Source: Adlercreutzia shanghongiae
GTDB taxonomy: Bacteria > Actinomycetota > Coriobacteriia > Coriobacteriales > Eggerthellaceae
DNA length: 64,000 nt
Reading direction: 5' to 3'
NCBI RefSeq assembly: GCF_035830635.1
Contig: NZ_JAYMFI010000001.1
Coordinates: 62,001 to 126,000, forward strand
The notes below the pieces were generated by a model, which saw nothing but the letters and a program-made list of their open reading frames with translations, made no database searches and was not told the DNA's origin. The translations under genes were made by a program, and so were the position numbers. Shown here one piece after another: positions 34,032 through 42,297 of this stretch (its first letter is position 1; every line of letters starts with the position of its first letter).

Positions 34032-34474
34032 GGCTCTTCGACCTTTCCTCCGGCCGCCTCGATCTTCGCCTTGGCGGAAGCCGACACTTTATCAACCTTC
34101 ACGGTGAGCGCCTTGGTCAGCTCGCCGTCGCCGAGCACCTTCACCAGCGCATCGGCGTGCTTGATGATGCCCTTGGCCTTCAGAGACTCGCCATCGACCA
34201 CGTCTCCAGCCTCGAACTTGGCCTCGAGACGGCTCACGTTCACCGGCAGGTACTCCACGCGGTTGATGTTGCGGAAGCCGGGGAGCTTCGGCAGGCGACG
34301 GGCGAGCGGCGTCTGACCGCCCTCGAAGCCGGCGCCCTTGCCGCCGCCAGCGCGGGACTTCTGGCCGTTCATGCCGCGGCCAGCGGTCTTGCCGGTGCCG
34401 GAGGCGGGGCCGCGGCCGACGCGCTTGCGGTTCTTGCGAGAGCCCTCAGCGGGGCGCAGATCCTTGAGTTCCAT
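34025..34474 (-). CDS. rplO: 50S ribosomal protein L15
   Basis: 149 residues; the ATG at 34474 gives the standard start MELKDLRPAEGSRKNRKRVG, with an AAGGAGA site upstream. The glycine/arginine-rich N-terminal extension (GRGPASGTGKTAGRGMNGQKSRAGGG) that threads into the large subunit is complete. It is a late-assembly protein of the 50S subunit. It overlaps secY and follows rpmD in the usual spc order, with a 148-bp gap before it that I see no gene in. Confidence 0.97.
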   Translation of the reverse strand: MELKDLRPAEGSRKNRKRVGRGPASGTGKTAGRGMNGQKSRAGGGKGAGFEGGQTPLARRLPKLPGFRNINRVEYLPVNVSRLEAKFEAGDVVDGESLKAKGIIKHADALVKVLGDGELTKALTVKVDKVSASAKAKIEAAGGKVEEPC

Positions 34475-34622
34475 GTAGCTTAATCTCCTTTTCGCTCTCT
34501 GACCAGCTCGCTTCTCAAGCCTGGTCAGTGCTGGCAGCTCGCCGCCAGCAAACTTCCTTTTATCATGGCAACGGCGTGCCCCAAAGGACACGCCGAAATC
34601 CATCCGAATTGGGTCGTGACGA

Positions 34623-34814
34623 CTAGATCTCCTCGACAGTGATGAGGTGCTTCACCGTGAAGATCATGCCGCGAACGCACTCGTTGTCGACCTGGTCGAC
34701 CGTATCGCCGATGCGCTTGAGTCCCAGCGCACGCAGGGTGCGGCCCTGGTTCGGCGCGCGGCCGATGGGGCTTTTCACCTGAGTCAGGCGCAGCGTCTTC
34801 TTTGCCTCAGCCAT
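34623..34814 (-). CDS. rpmD: 50S ribosomal protein L30
   Basis: 63 residues, full family length. LRLTQVKSPIGRAPNQGRTLRALGLKRIGDTV is the characteristic core. The start overlaps the rpsE stop by one base (TAATG), so it is translationally coupled. L30 is a small 50S surface protein absent from some bacteria but kept here. Confidence 0.97.
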   Translation of the reverse strand: MAEAKKTLRLTQVKSPIGRAPNQGRTLRALGLKRIGDTVDQVDNECVRGMIFTVKHLITVEEI

Positions 34815-35344
34815 TAGTTCTCCTTCCCACCGAACATCTCGGCCACGGAGATGCCGCGGCGCTCGGCGACCTGGACGGGGCTCTCCATGTTCTTGAGACC
34901 CTCGGCGGCAGCCTTGACGATGTTCATGGCGTTATCGGTGCCCAGCGACTTGGTGATCACGTTCTGGACGCCGGCCAGCTCCATGATGGCGCGGACCGGG
35001 CCGCCGGCGAGCACGCCGGTACCGGGAACGGCGGGCTTGATCAGCACGCGGCCGGCACCGTACTCGCCCATGATCTCGTGGGGCACAGAGCCCTCGGCGG
35101 TCACGGGAACGGTGAACATGTTCTTCTTCGCGTCCTCGACGCCCTTCTTGATGGCGGTGGGAACCTCGGCGGACTTGCCCATGCCGACGCCCACGCGACC
35201 GTTGCCGTCGCCGACGACCACGAGGGCCGACAGCTGCATGCGGCGGCCGCCCTTGACGGTCTTGGCGACGCGGTTGATGAAGACCACGCGCTCCTGAAGC
35301 TCGGGAGCGGCGCTCTCCTGCTGACGATTGTTGTTACGAGCCAT
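34814..35344 (-). CDS. rpsE: 30S ribosomal protein S5
   Basis: 176 residues. The S5 N-terminal double-stranded RNA-binding-like fold is seen as LQERVVFINRVAKTVKGGRRMQLSALVVVGDGNGRVGVGMGKSAEV, followed by the C-terminal half with GRVLIKPAVPGTGVLAGGPVRAIMELAG. It is a fidelity and mRNA-unwinding protein near the decoding site. It lies 15 bp after rplR and overlaps rpmD by one base. Confidence 0.98.
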   Translation of the reverse strand: MARNNNRQQESAAPELQERVVFINRVAKTVKGGRRMQLSALVVVGDGNGRVGVGMGKSAEVPTAIKKGVEDAKKNMFTVPVTAEGSVPHEIMGEYGAGRVLIKPAVPGTGVLAGGPVRAIMELAGVQNVITKSLGTDNAMNIVKAAAEGLKNMESPVQVAERRGISVAEMFGGKEN

Positions 35345-35359
35345 AAGCTAAAACCCCTT

Positions 35360-35728
35360 CTAGAATTTCAAGCCTGCTTCACGGGCAGCCTCGGCGAGAG
35401 CCTTCACGCGCCCATGATACAGGTGGCCGCCACGGTCGAACACAACTTCCGTCACGCCGTTTTCCTGAGCCAACTTGCCAACGATGCTGCCGAGCTCGGC
35501 CGCGCCCTCAACGGTGGCACCGGACTTGCCGGTGGCCTTGAAGGCCTCGCCAAGGGTGGAAACGCCGCAGATGGTGGTGTGGGCCACATCGTCGATGACC
35601 TGCACGTACATGTTGCTGTTGCTGCGCGTCACGCACAGACGCGGACGAGCTGCAGTGCCGGAGATCTTGCCGCGCACGCGACGATGGCGACGGGCAAGAC
35701 GGGCCTGCTTCTCCTGTTGCTTATTCAT
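35360..35728 (-). CDS. rplR: 50S ribosomal protein L18
   Basis: 122 residues. RHRRVRGKISGTAARPRLCVTRSNSNMYVQVIDD is the family N-terminal core, and VVFDRGGHLYHGRVKALAEAAREAGLKF the conserved end. L18 binds 5S rRNA with L5 and L25 to form the central protuberance. Standard spc order between rplF and rpsE, with gaps of 35 and 15 bp. Confidence 0.98.
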   Translation of the reverse strand: MNKQQEKQARLARRHRRVRGKISGTAARPRLCVTRSNSNMYVQVIDDVAHTTICGVSTLGEAFKATGKSGATVEGAAELGSIVGKLAQENGVTEVVFDRGGHLYHGRVKALAEAAREAGLKF

Positions 35729-35763
35729 AGGTTAATCCCTTCAATCAGCTACCGAATAGGCAC

Positions 35764-36303
35764 TTAGTCTTTGCCGGCCTTGCCAGCCTTGCGGCGGACA
35801 TGCTCGCCCTCGTAGCGAATGCCCTTGCCCTTGTAGGGCTCCGGCTTGCGCCACTTGCGGATGTTCGCGGCAACCTGGCCGACCTGCTCCTTGCTCGGAC
35901 CGGAGACCACGATCTCGGTCTGAGAGGGCACCTCGAAGGTGATGTTCTCGGGAGCCTCCACCAGCACGGGGTGGGAGTAGCCGAGCTGCATCTCGAGGTC
36001 CTTGCCCTTGAGTGCGGCACGATAGCCGACGCCGACGAGCTGCAGCTTCTTGGTGAAGCCGGTAGACACGCCCTCTACCATGTTGGCGAGCAGGGTGCGG
36101 GTCAGGCCGTGAGCGCTCTTGGACTCGCGGGTGTCGTCGGGACGGGTGACGATAAGCTCACCGCCGTCGCGGGTGATGGTCATAGACGGCAGGAACGTGC
36201 GGGTGAGCTCGCCTTTGGGGCCCTTCACCGTAACGGTCTGGCCATCGATGGTCACATCGACGCCGGCAGGAACGGGGATGGGCATCTTGCCGATACGAGA
36301 CAT
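35764..36303 (-). CDS. rplF: 50S ribosomal protein L6
   Basis: 179 residues, two tandem L6 folds. Start MSRIGKMPIPVPAGVDVTID is typical, and the C-terminal signature GQVAANIRKWRKPEPYKGKGIRYEGE is intact. L6 sits near the sarcin-ricin loop and helps bind GTPase factors. It lies 18 bp after rpsH. Confidence 0.98.
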   Translation of the reverse strand: MSRIGKMPIPVPAGVDVTIDGQTVTVKGPKGELTRTFLPSMTITRDGGELIVTRPDDTRESKSAHGLTRTLLANMVEGVSTGFTKKLQLVGVGYRAALKGKDLEMQLGYSHPVLVEAPENITFEVPSQTEIVVSGPSKEQVGQVAANIRKWRKPEPYKGKGIRYEGEHVRRKAGKAGKD

Positions 36304-36321
36304 ACTAGATACCTTCCTTTC

Positions 36322-36720
36322 CTACCACAGATAGGCGATGACTTCGCCGCCGATGCCCTCTTTGCGGGCATCGCGGTCGGTCATAACGCCGCGACTGGTC
36401 GAGATGATTGCCGTGCCGAGGCCGCCGAGCACGCGGGGCAGATCGTCCTTGCCGGCGTAGATGCGCAGGCCGGGCTTGGAGATGCGCTTGATACCGCGGA
36501 TGGTCTTGGCCTTCTTCGGGCCGTACTTGAGGGTGATCTCAAGGGTGCCGCGGGGCTCGCCGTCGATGACATCGAAGCGCTGGATGTAGCCTTCCTGCTC
36601 CATGATGCGCACGATCTCGACGAGCTTCTTGCTCGTCGGCATGGACACGGTGTCCTTGCCGGCAGACTGGGCGTTACGCACGCGCGTAAGCATGTCTGCA
36701 ATGGGGTCGGTCATTGTCAT
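36322..36720 (-). CDS. rpsH: 30S ribosomal protein S8
   Basis: 132 residues; ATG at 36720 behind AAAGGAG. DPIADMLTRVRNAQSAGKDTVSMPTSKK and the C-terminal STSRGVMTDRDARKEGIGGEVIAYLW are diagnostic. S8 nucleates the central domain of 16S rRNA. In E. coli it also represses the spc operon by binding mRNA at rplE; a structured leader exists upstream of rplE here (37660-37780), so a similar loop is possible but unproven. Confidence 0.98.
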   Translation of the reverse strand: MTMTDPIADMLTRVRNAQSAGKDTVSMPTSKKLVEIVRIMEQEGYIQRFDVIDGEPRGTLEITLKYGPKKAKTIRGIKRISKPGLRIYAGKDDLPRVLGGLGTAIISTSRGVMTDRDARKEGIGGEVIAYLW

Positions 36721-36822
36721 GTTTGTTTTCTCCTTTGATCCGTGATGAACCGTGCGTTCGGTTCGTCGGCGCCCTTAGCGCCTCCGCCTTTAACGCCGGC
36801 ACACCCGCATAACCGCGATTTC

Positions 36823-37008
36823 CTACCAGGAAGCCTTGGTCACGCCGGGCAGCTCGCCTTTGTTAGCCAACTCACGCACGCAAATACGGCACAGGCCGAA
36901 CTTGCGATAGTAGGCGCGGGGACGTCCGCAACGGGTGCAGCGGTTATGCTGACGCGTAGAGAACTTCGGCTCGCGCTTGGCTTTGGCGATCATCGATTTC
37001 TTAGCCAT
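36823..37008 (-). CDS. rpsN: 30S ribosomal protein S14 type Z (zinc-binding)
   Basis: 61 residues, the short zinc form. The two CxxC pairs are present: RCTRCGRP and LCRICVREL. Type Z (C+) S14 needs zinc, and some bacteria hold a zinc-free paralogue elsewhere under Zur control. It precedes rpsH by about 100 bp and follows rplE by about 90 bp, wider spacing than its neighbours. Confidence 0.98.
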   Translation of the reverse strand: MAKKSMIAKAKREPKFSTRQHNRCTRCGRPRAYYRKFGLCRICVRELANKGELPGVTKASW

Positions 37009-37099
37009 GCATGTCCTTCTTTCTTATGTCCTGAAGCTCGCAGCCTTATCGCGAGCTTGTGACCGAGGTTGCGCGACGCGGGCGGCATGCCCGGTCGGT

Positions 37100-37651
37100 T
37101 TACTTGCTCTTGAACGGGAAGCCCAGCGCGCTCAGCAGAGCGAACGCGGCGTCGTTGTCGCCGGCATTGGTCACGAACGTGATGTCCATGCCGCGGGTGC
37201 GATCGATCTTGTCGTACTCGATCTCGGGAAAGATCAGCTGCTCGGTGATGCCGAGGGTGTAGTTGCCGCGGCCGTCGAAGCTCTTCGGCGAAATGCCGCG
37301 GAAGTCGCGGACGCGCGGAAGGGCGGTGGCCAGCAGGCGATCCATGAACTCCCACATGCGGTCGCCGCGCAGGGTCACCTTGCAGCCGATAGCCTGGCCC
37401 TCGCGCACATGGAAGCCAGCGATGGACTTCTTGGCGCGGGTGACGCAGGGCTGCTGGCCGGTGATGATGCGCATGTCGTTCATAGCCGCATCAAGCAGCT
37501 TGGAGTCGCCGGCAGCGGCGCCGACGCCCATGTTCACGACGATCTTCTCCAGCTTCGGCACACAGTTGATGTTCTGAATACCGAGCTGCTCGACGAGCGC
37601 GGGGACGATCTCGGTCTGGTACTTCACCTTGAGACGGGGGGTATCAGCCAT
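37100..37651 (-). CDS. rplE: 50S ribosomal protein L5
   Basis: 183 residues. LEKIVVNMGVGAAAGDSKLLDAAMNDMRIITGQQP and the C-terminal GMDITFVTNAGDNDAAFALLSALGFPFKSK are complete. L5 binds 5S rRNA and the P-site tRNA elbow. It is the first gene after the intrinsic terminator at 37783-37813, so it probably starts its own transcript or depends on read-through; the ATG follows GAAAGG. Confidence 0.98.
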   Translation of the reverse strand: MADTPRLKVKYQTEIVPALVEQLGIQNINCVPKLEKIVVNMGVGAAAGDSKLLDAAMNDMRIITGQQPCVTRAKKSIAGFHVREGQAIGCKVTLRGDRMWEFMDRLLATALPRVRDFRGISPKSFDGRGNYTLGITEQLIFPEIEYDKIDRTRGMDITFVTNAGDNDAAFALLSALGFPFKSK

Positions 37652-37659
37652 GCTTCAAT

Positions 37660-37777
37660 ACCTTTCTTCGATGGATTAAACGCCGGATTTCCGACCCGGC
37701 GTCCCCGGGACCTTCCCGGGGCCATGGCGCATGCGCGCGATTGGAAATTGTCCCACAAATGGCAACACTTTCCAAGT
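37660..37777 (-). promoter_or_regulatory. Structured leader upstream of rplE
   Basis: Two compact hairpins are visible on the minus strand (CCCCGGGAAGGTCCCGGGG, and CGCCGG / CCGGCG arms just before the ribosome site). TTGCCA at about 37761-37766 might be a -35 element, without a convincing -10. This stretch replaces the usual few-base gap between rplX and rplE and may carry promoter or autoregulatory function. Confidence 0.45.
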
Positions 37778-37813
37778 AAAAACCGCCTGCTACACAAATT
37801 CGGTAGCAGGCGG
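37778..37813 (-). terminator. Intrinsic terminator between rplX and rplE
   Basis: A perfect 11-bp stem (CCGCCTGCTAC / GTAGCAGGCGG) with a nine-base loop is followed by TTTTT on the minus strand, 27 bp after the rplX stop. It has the full form of a strong terminator inside what is normally one operon. Confidence 0.85.
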
Positions 37814-37839
37814 CTCAAATTGTGCCTTGAGTGCCTAAA

Positions 37840-38175
37840 TTAGGCCTCGACGGTGGGGATGTCCTTACCGCACTTCTTGCAGACGCGGACGAGCTTGCCG
37901 TCCTCGCGGCGACGGGCCACGCGGGTGGCCTCGCCGCAGCTGGGGCACACCAGCATCACGTTGGACACGTGGATGGGAGCCTCGACCGTGGAAATGCCGC
38001 CCTGGGGATTCTGCTGGGTGGGGCGCATGGCCTTCTTGACCATGTTCACCTTCTCCACGACCACGCGGGACTTCTCGGGAACCGAGCGCAGGACCTTGCC
38101 GGTCTTACCGCGATCCTTGCCGGTGATGACCTTGACGGTGTCGCCCTTGCGGATCGTCATCTTGTTCTGAGCCAT
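37840..38175 (-). CDS. rplX: 50S ribosomal protein L24
   Basis: 111 residues. KOW motif near the N-terminus (MTIRKGDTVKVITGKDRGKTGKVLRSVPEKSRVVVEKVN). The C-terminal part has two CxxC pairs (CPSCGEAT and CKKCGKD), a zinc-ribbon-like tail seen in many actinobacterial L24 proteins. L24 initiates 50S assembly by binding the 5' domain of 23S rRNA. It is the last gene before the internal terminator. Confidence 0.97.
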   Translation of the reverse strand: MAQNKMTIRKGDTVKVITGKDRGKTGKVLRSVPEKSRVVVEKVNMVKKAMRPTQQNPQGGISTVEAPIHVSNVMLVCPSCGEATRVARRREDGKLVRVCKKCGKDIPTVEA

Positions 38176-38188
38176 TCTGACACCTCCC

Positions 38189-38557
38189 CTACAGCGTTTC
38201 CGGTGCCAAAGACACGATCTTCATGTACTTCTTGTCACGCAGCTCGCGGGCAACGGGCCCGAAGATACGGGTGCCGCGCGGAGAGCCGTCGTTGTTGATG
38301 AGCACGGCGGCGTTCTGGTCGAAGCGGATGTAGGAGCCGTCGGCGCGACGGACTTCCTTCTTCACGCGCACGATCACGCAGCGCACAACCTCGCCCTTCT
38401 TGACGTTGCCGTTGGGCATCGCTTCCTTGACGCTGCAGATGATCACGTCACCAAGGCCAGCGTAGCGGCGCTTGGAGCCGCCCAGGACCTTGATGCACTG
38501 CACCTTGCGAGCGCCGGAGTTGTCGGCCACGGCGAGCATGGATTGCATCTGAATCAT
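38189..38557 (-). CDS. rplN: 50S ribosomal protein L14
   Basis: 122 residues, standard length. MIQMQSMLAVADNSGARKVQCIKVLGGSKRRYAGLGDVIICSVKEA is the canonical N-terminus, ending in the REKKYMKIVSLAPETL-like tail (RDKKYMKIVSLAPETL). L14 forms part of the intersubunit bridge with 16S rRNA and contacts L19. Spacing of 13 bp to rplX. Confidence 0.98.
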   Translation of the reverse strand: MIQMQSMLAVADNSGARKVQCIKVLGGSKRRYAGLGDVIICSVKEAMPNGNVKKGEVVRCVIVRVKKEVRRADGSYIRFDQNAAVLINNDGSPRGTRIFGPVARELRDKKYMKIVSLAPETL

Positions 38558-38607
38558 GTGATGTTCCTACTTTCCTTATCAATAGTTCTCGTGCCAGAGC
38601 ACCAAAA

Positions 38608-38868
38608 CTATTTGGCCTTCTCGACGATCTTCAGCAAACGCCAGCGCTTCATCTTGGACAGCGGGCGCGTCTCCATGATCTGAACGGTGTCGCCGACGCC
38701 GGCTTCGTTGTTCTCGTCATGGGCATGGAACTTCTTCGTGGTGGTGATCATCTTCTTGTAGATGGGATGGGGCTTGCGCTCCTCGACGGCCACCACGATG
38801 GTCTTGTCGTTGGCATCGCTGACCACGACGCCCTGACGTACTTTACGCAGATTGCGCTCTTCAGTCAT
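38608..38868 (-). CDS. rpsQ: 30S ribosomal protein S17
   Basis: 86 residues from the ATG at 38868, eight bases after AAGG; a GTG nine bases earlier is too close to that site. RKVRQGVVVSDANDKTIVVAVEERKPHPIYKKMITTTKKFHAHDE and GDTVQIMETRPLSKMKRWRL are diagnostic. It is an early 16S 5'-domain binder, in normal position after rpmC. Confidence 0.97.
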   Translation of the reverse strand: MTEERNLRKVRQGVVVSDANDKTIVVAVEERKPHPIYKKMITTTKKFHAHDENNEAGVGDTVQIMETRPLSKMKRWRLLKIVEKAK

Positions 38869-38887
38869 TTCTTGCACCTTCCTTAAG

Positions 38888-39082
38888 CTACGCGCTCAGC
38901 TCGCGAGCCCGCATCTCAGTCATGATGCGCGCGATGTCCTTCTTAACCTGCTTGACGCGGGCAGTGTTGTCCAGCTGGCTGGTGGCCATCTGGAAGCGAA
39001 GGTTGAACAGCTCCGCCTTGGCCTCCTTCAGCTTCACCTGCAGGTCTTCGGCAGAAAGTTCACGAATCTCTGCTGCTTTCAT
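38888..39082 (-). CDS. rpmC: 50S ribosomal protein L29
   Basis: 64 residues. MKAAEIRELSAEDLQVKLKEAKAELFNLRFQMATSQLDNTARVKQVKKDIARI is the typical helical hairpin. L29 lies at the polypeptide exit and contributes to the trigger-factor/SRP docking site with L23. Its start overlaps the rplP stop by one base. Confidence 0.98.
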   Translation of the reverse strand: MKAAEIRELSAEDLQVKLKEAKAELFNLRFQMATSQLDNTARVKQVKKDIARIMTEMRARELSA

Positions 39083-39504
39083 TATTGCTGCCCCTCCGTT
39101 TCACGAGTGACGATCTTGCACTTGATGGGCAGCTTGTTGATGGCCAGACGCAGAGCCTCACGGGCGGTCTCGTCATCGACGCCGGCGATCTCGAACATGA
39201 TGCGACCGGGCTTCACGACAGCCACCCAGCCCTCGGGGTTGCCCTTACCGGAACCCATGCGGGTCTCGGCGGGCTTGGAGGTGATGGGCTTGTCGGGGAA
39301 GATCGTGATCCAAACCTTGCCGCCACGCTTCATGTGACGGGTCATGGCAATACGAGCTGCCTCGATCTGACGGTTGGTGATCCAGTGGGCCTCGAGGGCC
39401 TGGATTCCGTACTCGCCGTGGTTCAGACGGGTGCCACCTTTGGCCTTGCCCTTCATGGAACCACGCTGCACCTTGCGGTGCTTTACGCGCTTAGGTACGA
39501 GCAT
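39082..39504 (-). CDS. rplP: 50S ribosomal protein L16
   Basis: 140 residues. MLVPKRVKHRKVQRGSMKGKAKGGTRLNHGEYGIQALEAHWITNRQIEAARIAMTRHMKRGGKVWI is the standard N-terminal half; GSGKGNPEGWVAVVKPGRIMFE is also complete. L16 helps position A-site tRNA. It directly abuts rpsC and overlaps rpmC by one base. Confidence 0.98.
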   Translation of the reverse strand: MLVPKRVKHRKVQRGSMKGKAKGGTRLNHGEYGIQALEAHWITNRQIEAARIAMTRHMKRGGKVWITIFPDKPITSKPAETRMGSGKGNPEGWVAVVKPGRIMFEIAGVDDETAREALRLAINKLPIKCKIVTRETEGQQ

Positions 39505-40218
39505 TTACTTGTCACCCCTCTCGCGGCGATCGTTACGACGGGAACGGTTCGGGCGGGAAGAGCCCTCGAGCGCGGGCTGGGGAGCCTTCTGGCCCGGCAG
39601 CACCTCGCCGTGGTACACCCACACCTGCACACCGATGGAACCCATGGTGGTGGCGGCGGTGGCGAAGCCGTAGTCGATCTTCGCGCGGAGGGTGTGCAGC
39701 GGCACGCGACCCTCGCGGTACCACTCGCGGCGGCTCATCTCGGCGCCGCCCAGACGGCCGGAGCACTGAATACGGATGCCCTTGGCGCCCGACTTCATGG
39801 CGGACTGCACGGCCTTGCGCATGGCGCGACGGAAGGCCACGCGGCCCTCAAGCTGCTCGGCCACGGACTGGGCGATGAGCTCGGCGTCGAGCTCGGGGCG
39901 CTTCACCTCGACCACGTCGATGGAGACGGGGCCGTCGGCGACCTTCTCGAGCTTCTTGCGCAGGGCGTCGATCTCGGCGCCCTTCTTGCCGATGACCACG
40001 CCGGGGCGAGCCGTGGTGATGGTCACCTTGATCTTGTCGCCGGCGCGCTCGATGTCCACGCGAGACACAGAGGCACGGACGAGCTGCTTGTCGAGAAACT
40101 TGCGGATGGCGATATCGTTCTCGAGCGTCTTGGCGTAATCCTTACCGGCGTACCAGCGGCTGCGCCAATCCTCGGTGATACCGAGGCGGAATCCGGTAGG
40201 GCTGACTTTCTGACCCAT
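39505..40218 (-). CDS. rpsC: 30S ribosomal protein S3
   Basis: 237 residues from the ATG giving MGQKVSPTGFRLGITEDWRS. The KH domain contains VVIGKKGAEIDALRKKLEK and the C-terminal domain SGRLGGAEMSRREWYREGRVPLHTLRAKIDYG. S3 forms the mRNA entry channel with S4 and S5. It starts 5 bp after rplV and has a basic, disordered C-terminus (SRPNRSRRNDRRERGDK). Confidence 0.98.
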   Translation of the reverse strand: MGQKVSPTGFRLGITEDWRSRWYAGKDYAKTLENDIAIRKFLDKQLVRASVSRVDIERAGDKIKVTITTARPGVVIGKKGAEIDALRKKLEKVADGPVSIDVVEVKRPELDAELIAQSVAEQLEGRVAFRRAMRKAVQSAMKSGAKGIRIQCSGRLGGAEMSRREWYREGRVPLHTLRAKIDYGFATAATTMGSIGVQVWVYHGEVLPGQKAPQPALEGSSRPNRSRRNDRRERGDK

Positions 40219-40223
40219 GGACC

Positions 40224-40565
40224 TTATGCCTCCTCTCGGGGTGCGACGACAATGGTGATGTGGCACGTGCGCTTGTTGATGCGCGACGCGGAGCCCTTGG
40301 CGCGGGGACGAATGCGCTTCAGGGTGGGGCCTTCGTCGACGTAAGCGGTCTTCACGACCAGGTTGTCGCCACGAAGGTGGTTGTTGTGCTCGGCGTTGGC
40401 CACAGCGGAGTTCAGCGTCTTGGAGACGGTCTCAGCGGCGGCACGCTCGCAGAAGGCCAGGATCTCGCGGGCCTGGGGCACGGACTTGCCGCGAACCAGG
40501 TCGACCACGATGCGGGCCTTGCGGGGGGAGATGCGGACGAAACGCGATACTGCTTTAGTTTCCAT
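40224..40565 (-). CDS. rplV: 50S ribosomal protein L22
   Basis: 113 residues. RFVRISPRKARIVVDLVRGKSVPQAREILAFCERAAAETVSKTLNSAVANAEHN is the core, and the long beta hairpin reaching the exit tunnel is near GPTLKRIRPRAKGSASRINKRTCHITIVV. Changes in this hairpin give macrolide resistance in other bacteria; nothing odd is seen here. Confidence 0.98.
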   Translation of the reverse strand: METKAVSRFVRISPRKARIVVDLVRGKSVPQAREILAFCERAAAETVSKTLNSAVANAEHNNHLRGDNLVVKTAYVDEGPTLKRIRPRAKGSASRINKRTCHITIVVAPREEA

Positions 40566-40580
40566 TACTTCACCTTTGCC

Positions 40581-40853
40581 CTATCGCTTCTTCTTGTCGG
40601 CCGCATGACCCTTGAAGGTGCGGGTCGGCGAGAACTCGCCCAGCTTGTGACCAACCATGGACTCGGTAACGTAGACCGGCACGTGCTTGCGGCCATCGTA
40701 CACGGCGATGGTGTGACCCACCATTTCCGGGAAGATGGTGCTGGCGCGGGACCAGGTCTTGATGACTTCCTTTTCGCCTGCCGCGTTCATTGCCTCGATG
40801 CGGGCAAGAAGGCGCGGTTCTACGAAAGGACCCTTTTTCAAACTTCTGCTCAC
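40581..40853 (-). CDS. rpsS: 30S ribosomal protein S19
   Basis: 90 residues. SRSLKKGPFVEPRLLARIEAMNAAGEKEVIKTWSRASTIFPEMVGHTIAVYDGRKHVPVYVTESMVGHKLGEFSPTRTFKGH is essentially canonical. S19 binds the 16S 3' domain with S13 and contacts the 50S subunit. It starts 20 bp after rplB. Confidence 0.98.
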   Translation of the reverse strand: MSRSLKKGPFVEPRLLARIEAMNAAGEKEVIKTWSRASTIFPEMVGHTIAVYDGRKHVPVYVTESMVGHKLGEFSPTRTFKGHAADKKKR

Positions 40854-40873
40854 TATGACTCCTTAAGTTTCCG

Positions 40874-41704
<831 letters not shown>

Positions 41705-41942
41705 AGTAACAACCTTTCTTGACTTCGGGCTCCACATCCCGCCGGCCGGTAACGGCAACCGACGGAGCGAGGCGCCCCTTACTTTGGAGTTTCCGCTCGC
41801 GCGCCTCTCCGCACACCGGAACCTCCCCTACTGGTAGTGGCAAGGCGATTGCCAATCGGCGCAGATGGAGGCTCTGCGCTGCGACGCCGTCTTGCCACGC
41901 GCCCGGGTGTATCCATCGCTGGGCACACAGACGCAAAGAAGC

Positions 41943-41971
41943 ATTATAGGGGTGGGAGTTTGCGCACTCAA
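41943..41971 (-). promoter_or_regulatory. Sigma-70 promoter driving the rplB operon
   Basis: On the minus strand TTGAGT (41966-41971), a 17-bp spacer and a perfect TATAAT (41943-41948). The predicted start near 41936 gives a leader of about 230 nt before the rplB GTG. The leader has no obvious gene. Confidence 0.75.
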
Positions 41972-42039
41972 GAACTTTTTCCGCGAGCGGACGCGCGCCC
42001 ACATTTCCCGCACATACGGCCTTTGCGCGCAAGAGGCTC

Positions 42040-42205
42040 CTCTGCATGGGGGGTGTTCTGCACGGAGATCCCCTGCGCCGAAAGTCTCCGCATGGGGTCT
42101 TCCGCACGGGGGCCTTCCTCATGGGGGTCCGCATGGGGGGTCCGCATGGGGGGTTCCGCACGGGGGCCTTCCGCTTGGGGCCTTCCGCATGGACGTTGCC
42201 TCGCA
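42040..42205. repeat. Short degenerate tandem repeat upstream of the rplB promoter
   Basis: About nine imperfect 12-17-bp units built on TCCGCATGGGG / TTCCGCACGGGGGCC follow each other. Unit length varies, so this is a slippage-type low-complexity tract rather than coding DNA. It lies 70-260 bp upstream of the promoter on the transcribed strand. The remaining DNA of the 1,088-bp gap 41705-42792 is the rplB leader and the hairpin repeat element; I see no gene. Confidence 0.7.
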
Positions 42206-42297
42206 TAGGAGGATTTCTGCGAGAAAGCCGCCGCACAAACGTTTGCCGCGCAGAGGCGTTCTCCGATTCAATAAGTTTCTCCGTTCCTCAGCTGCGG

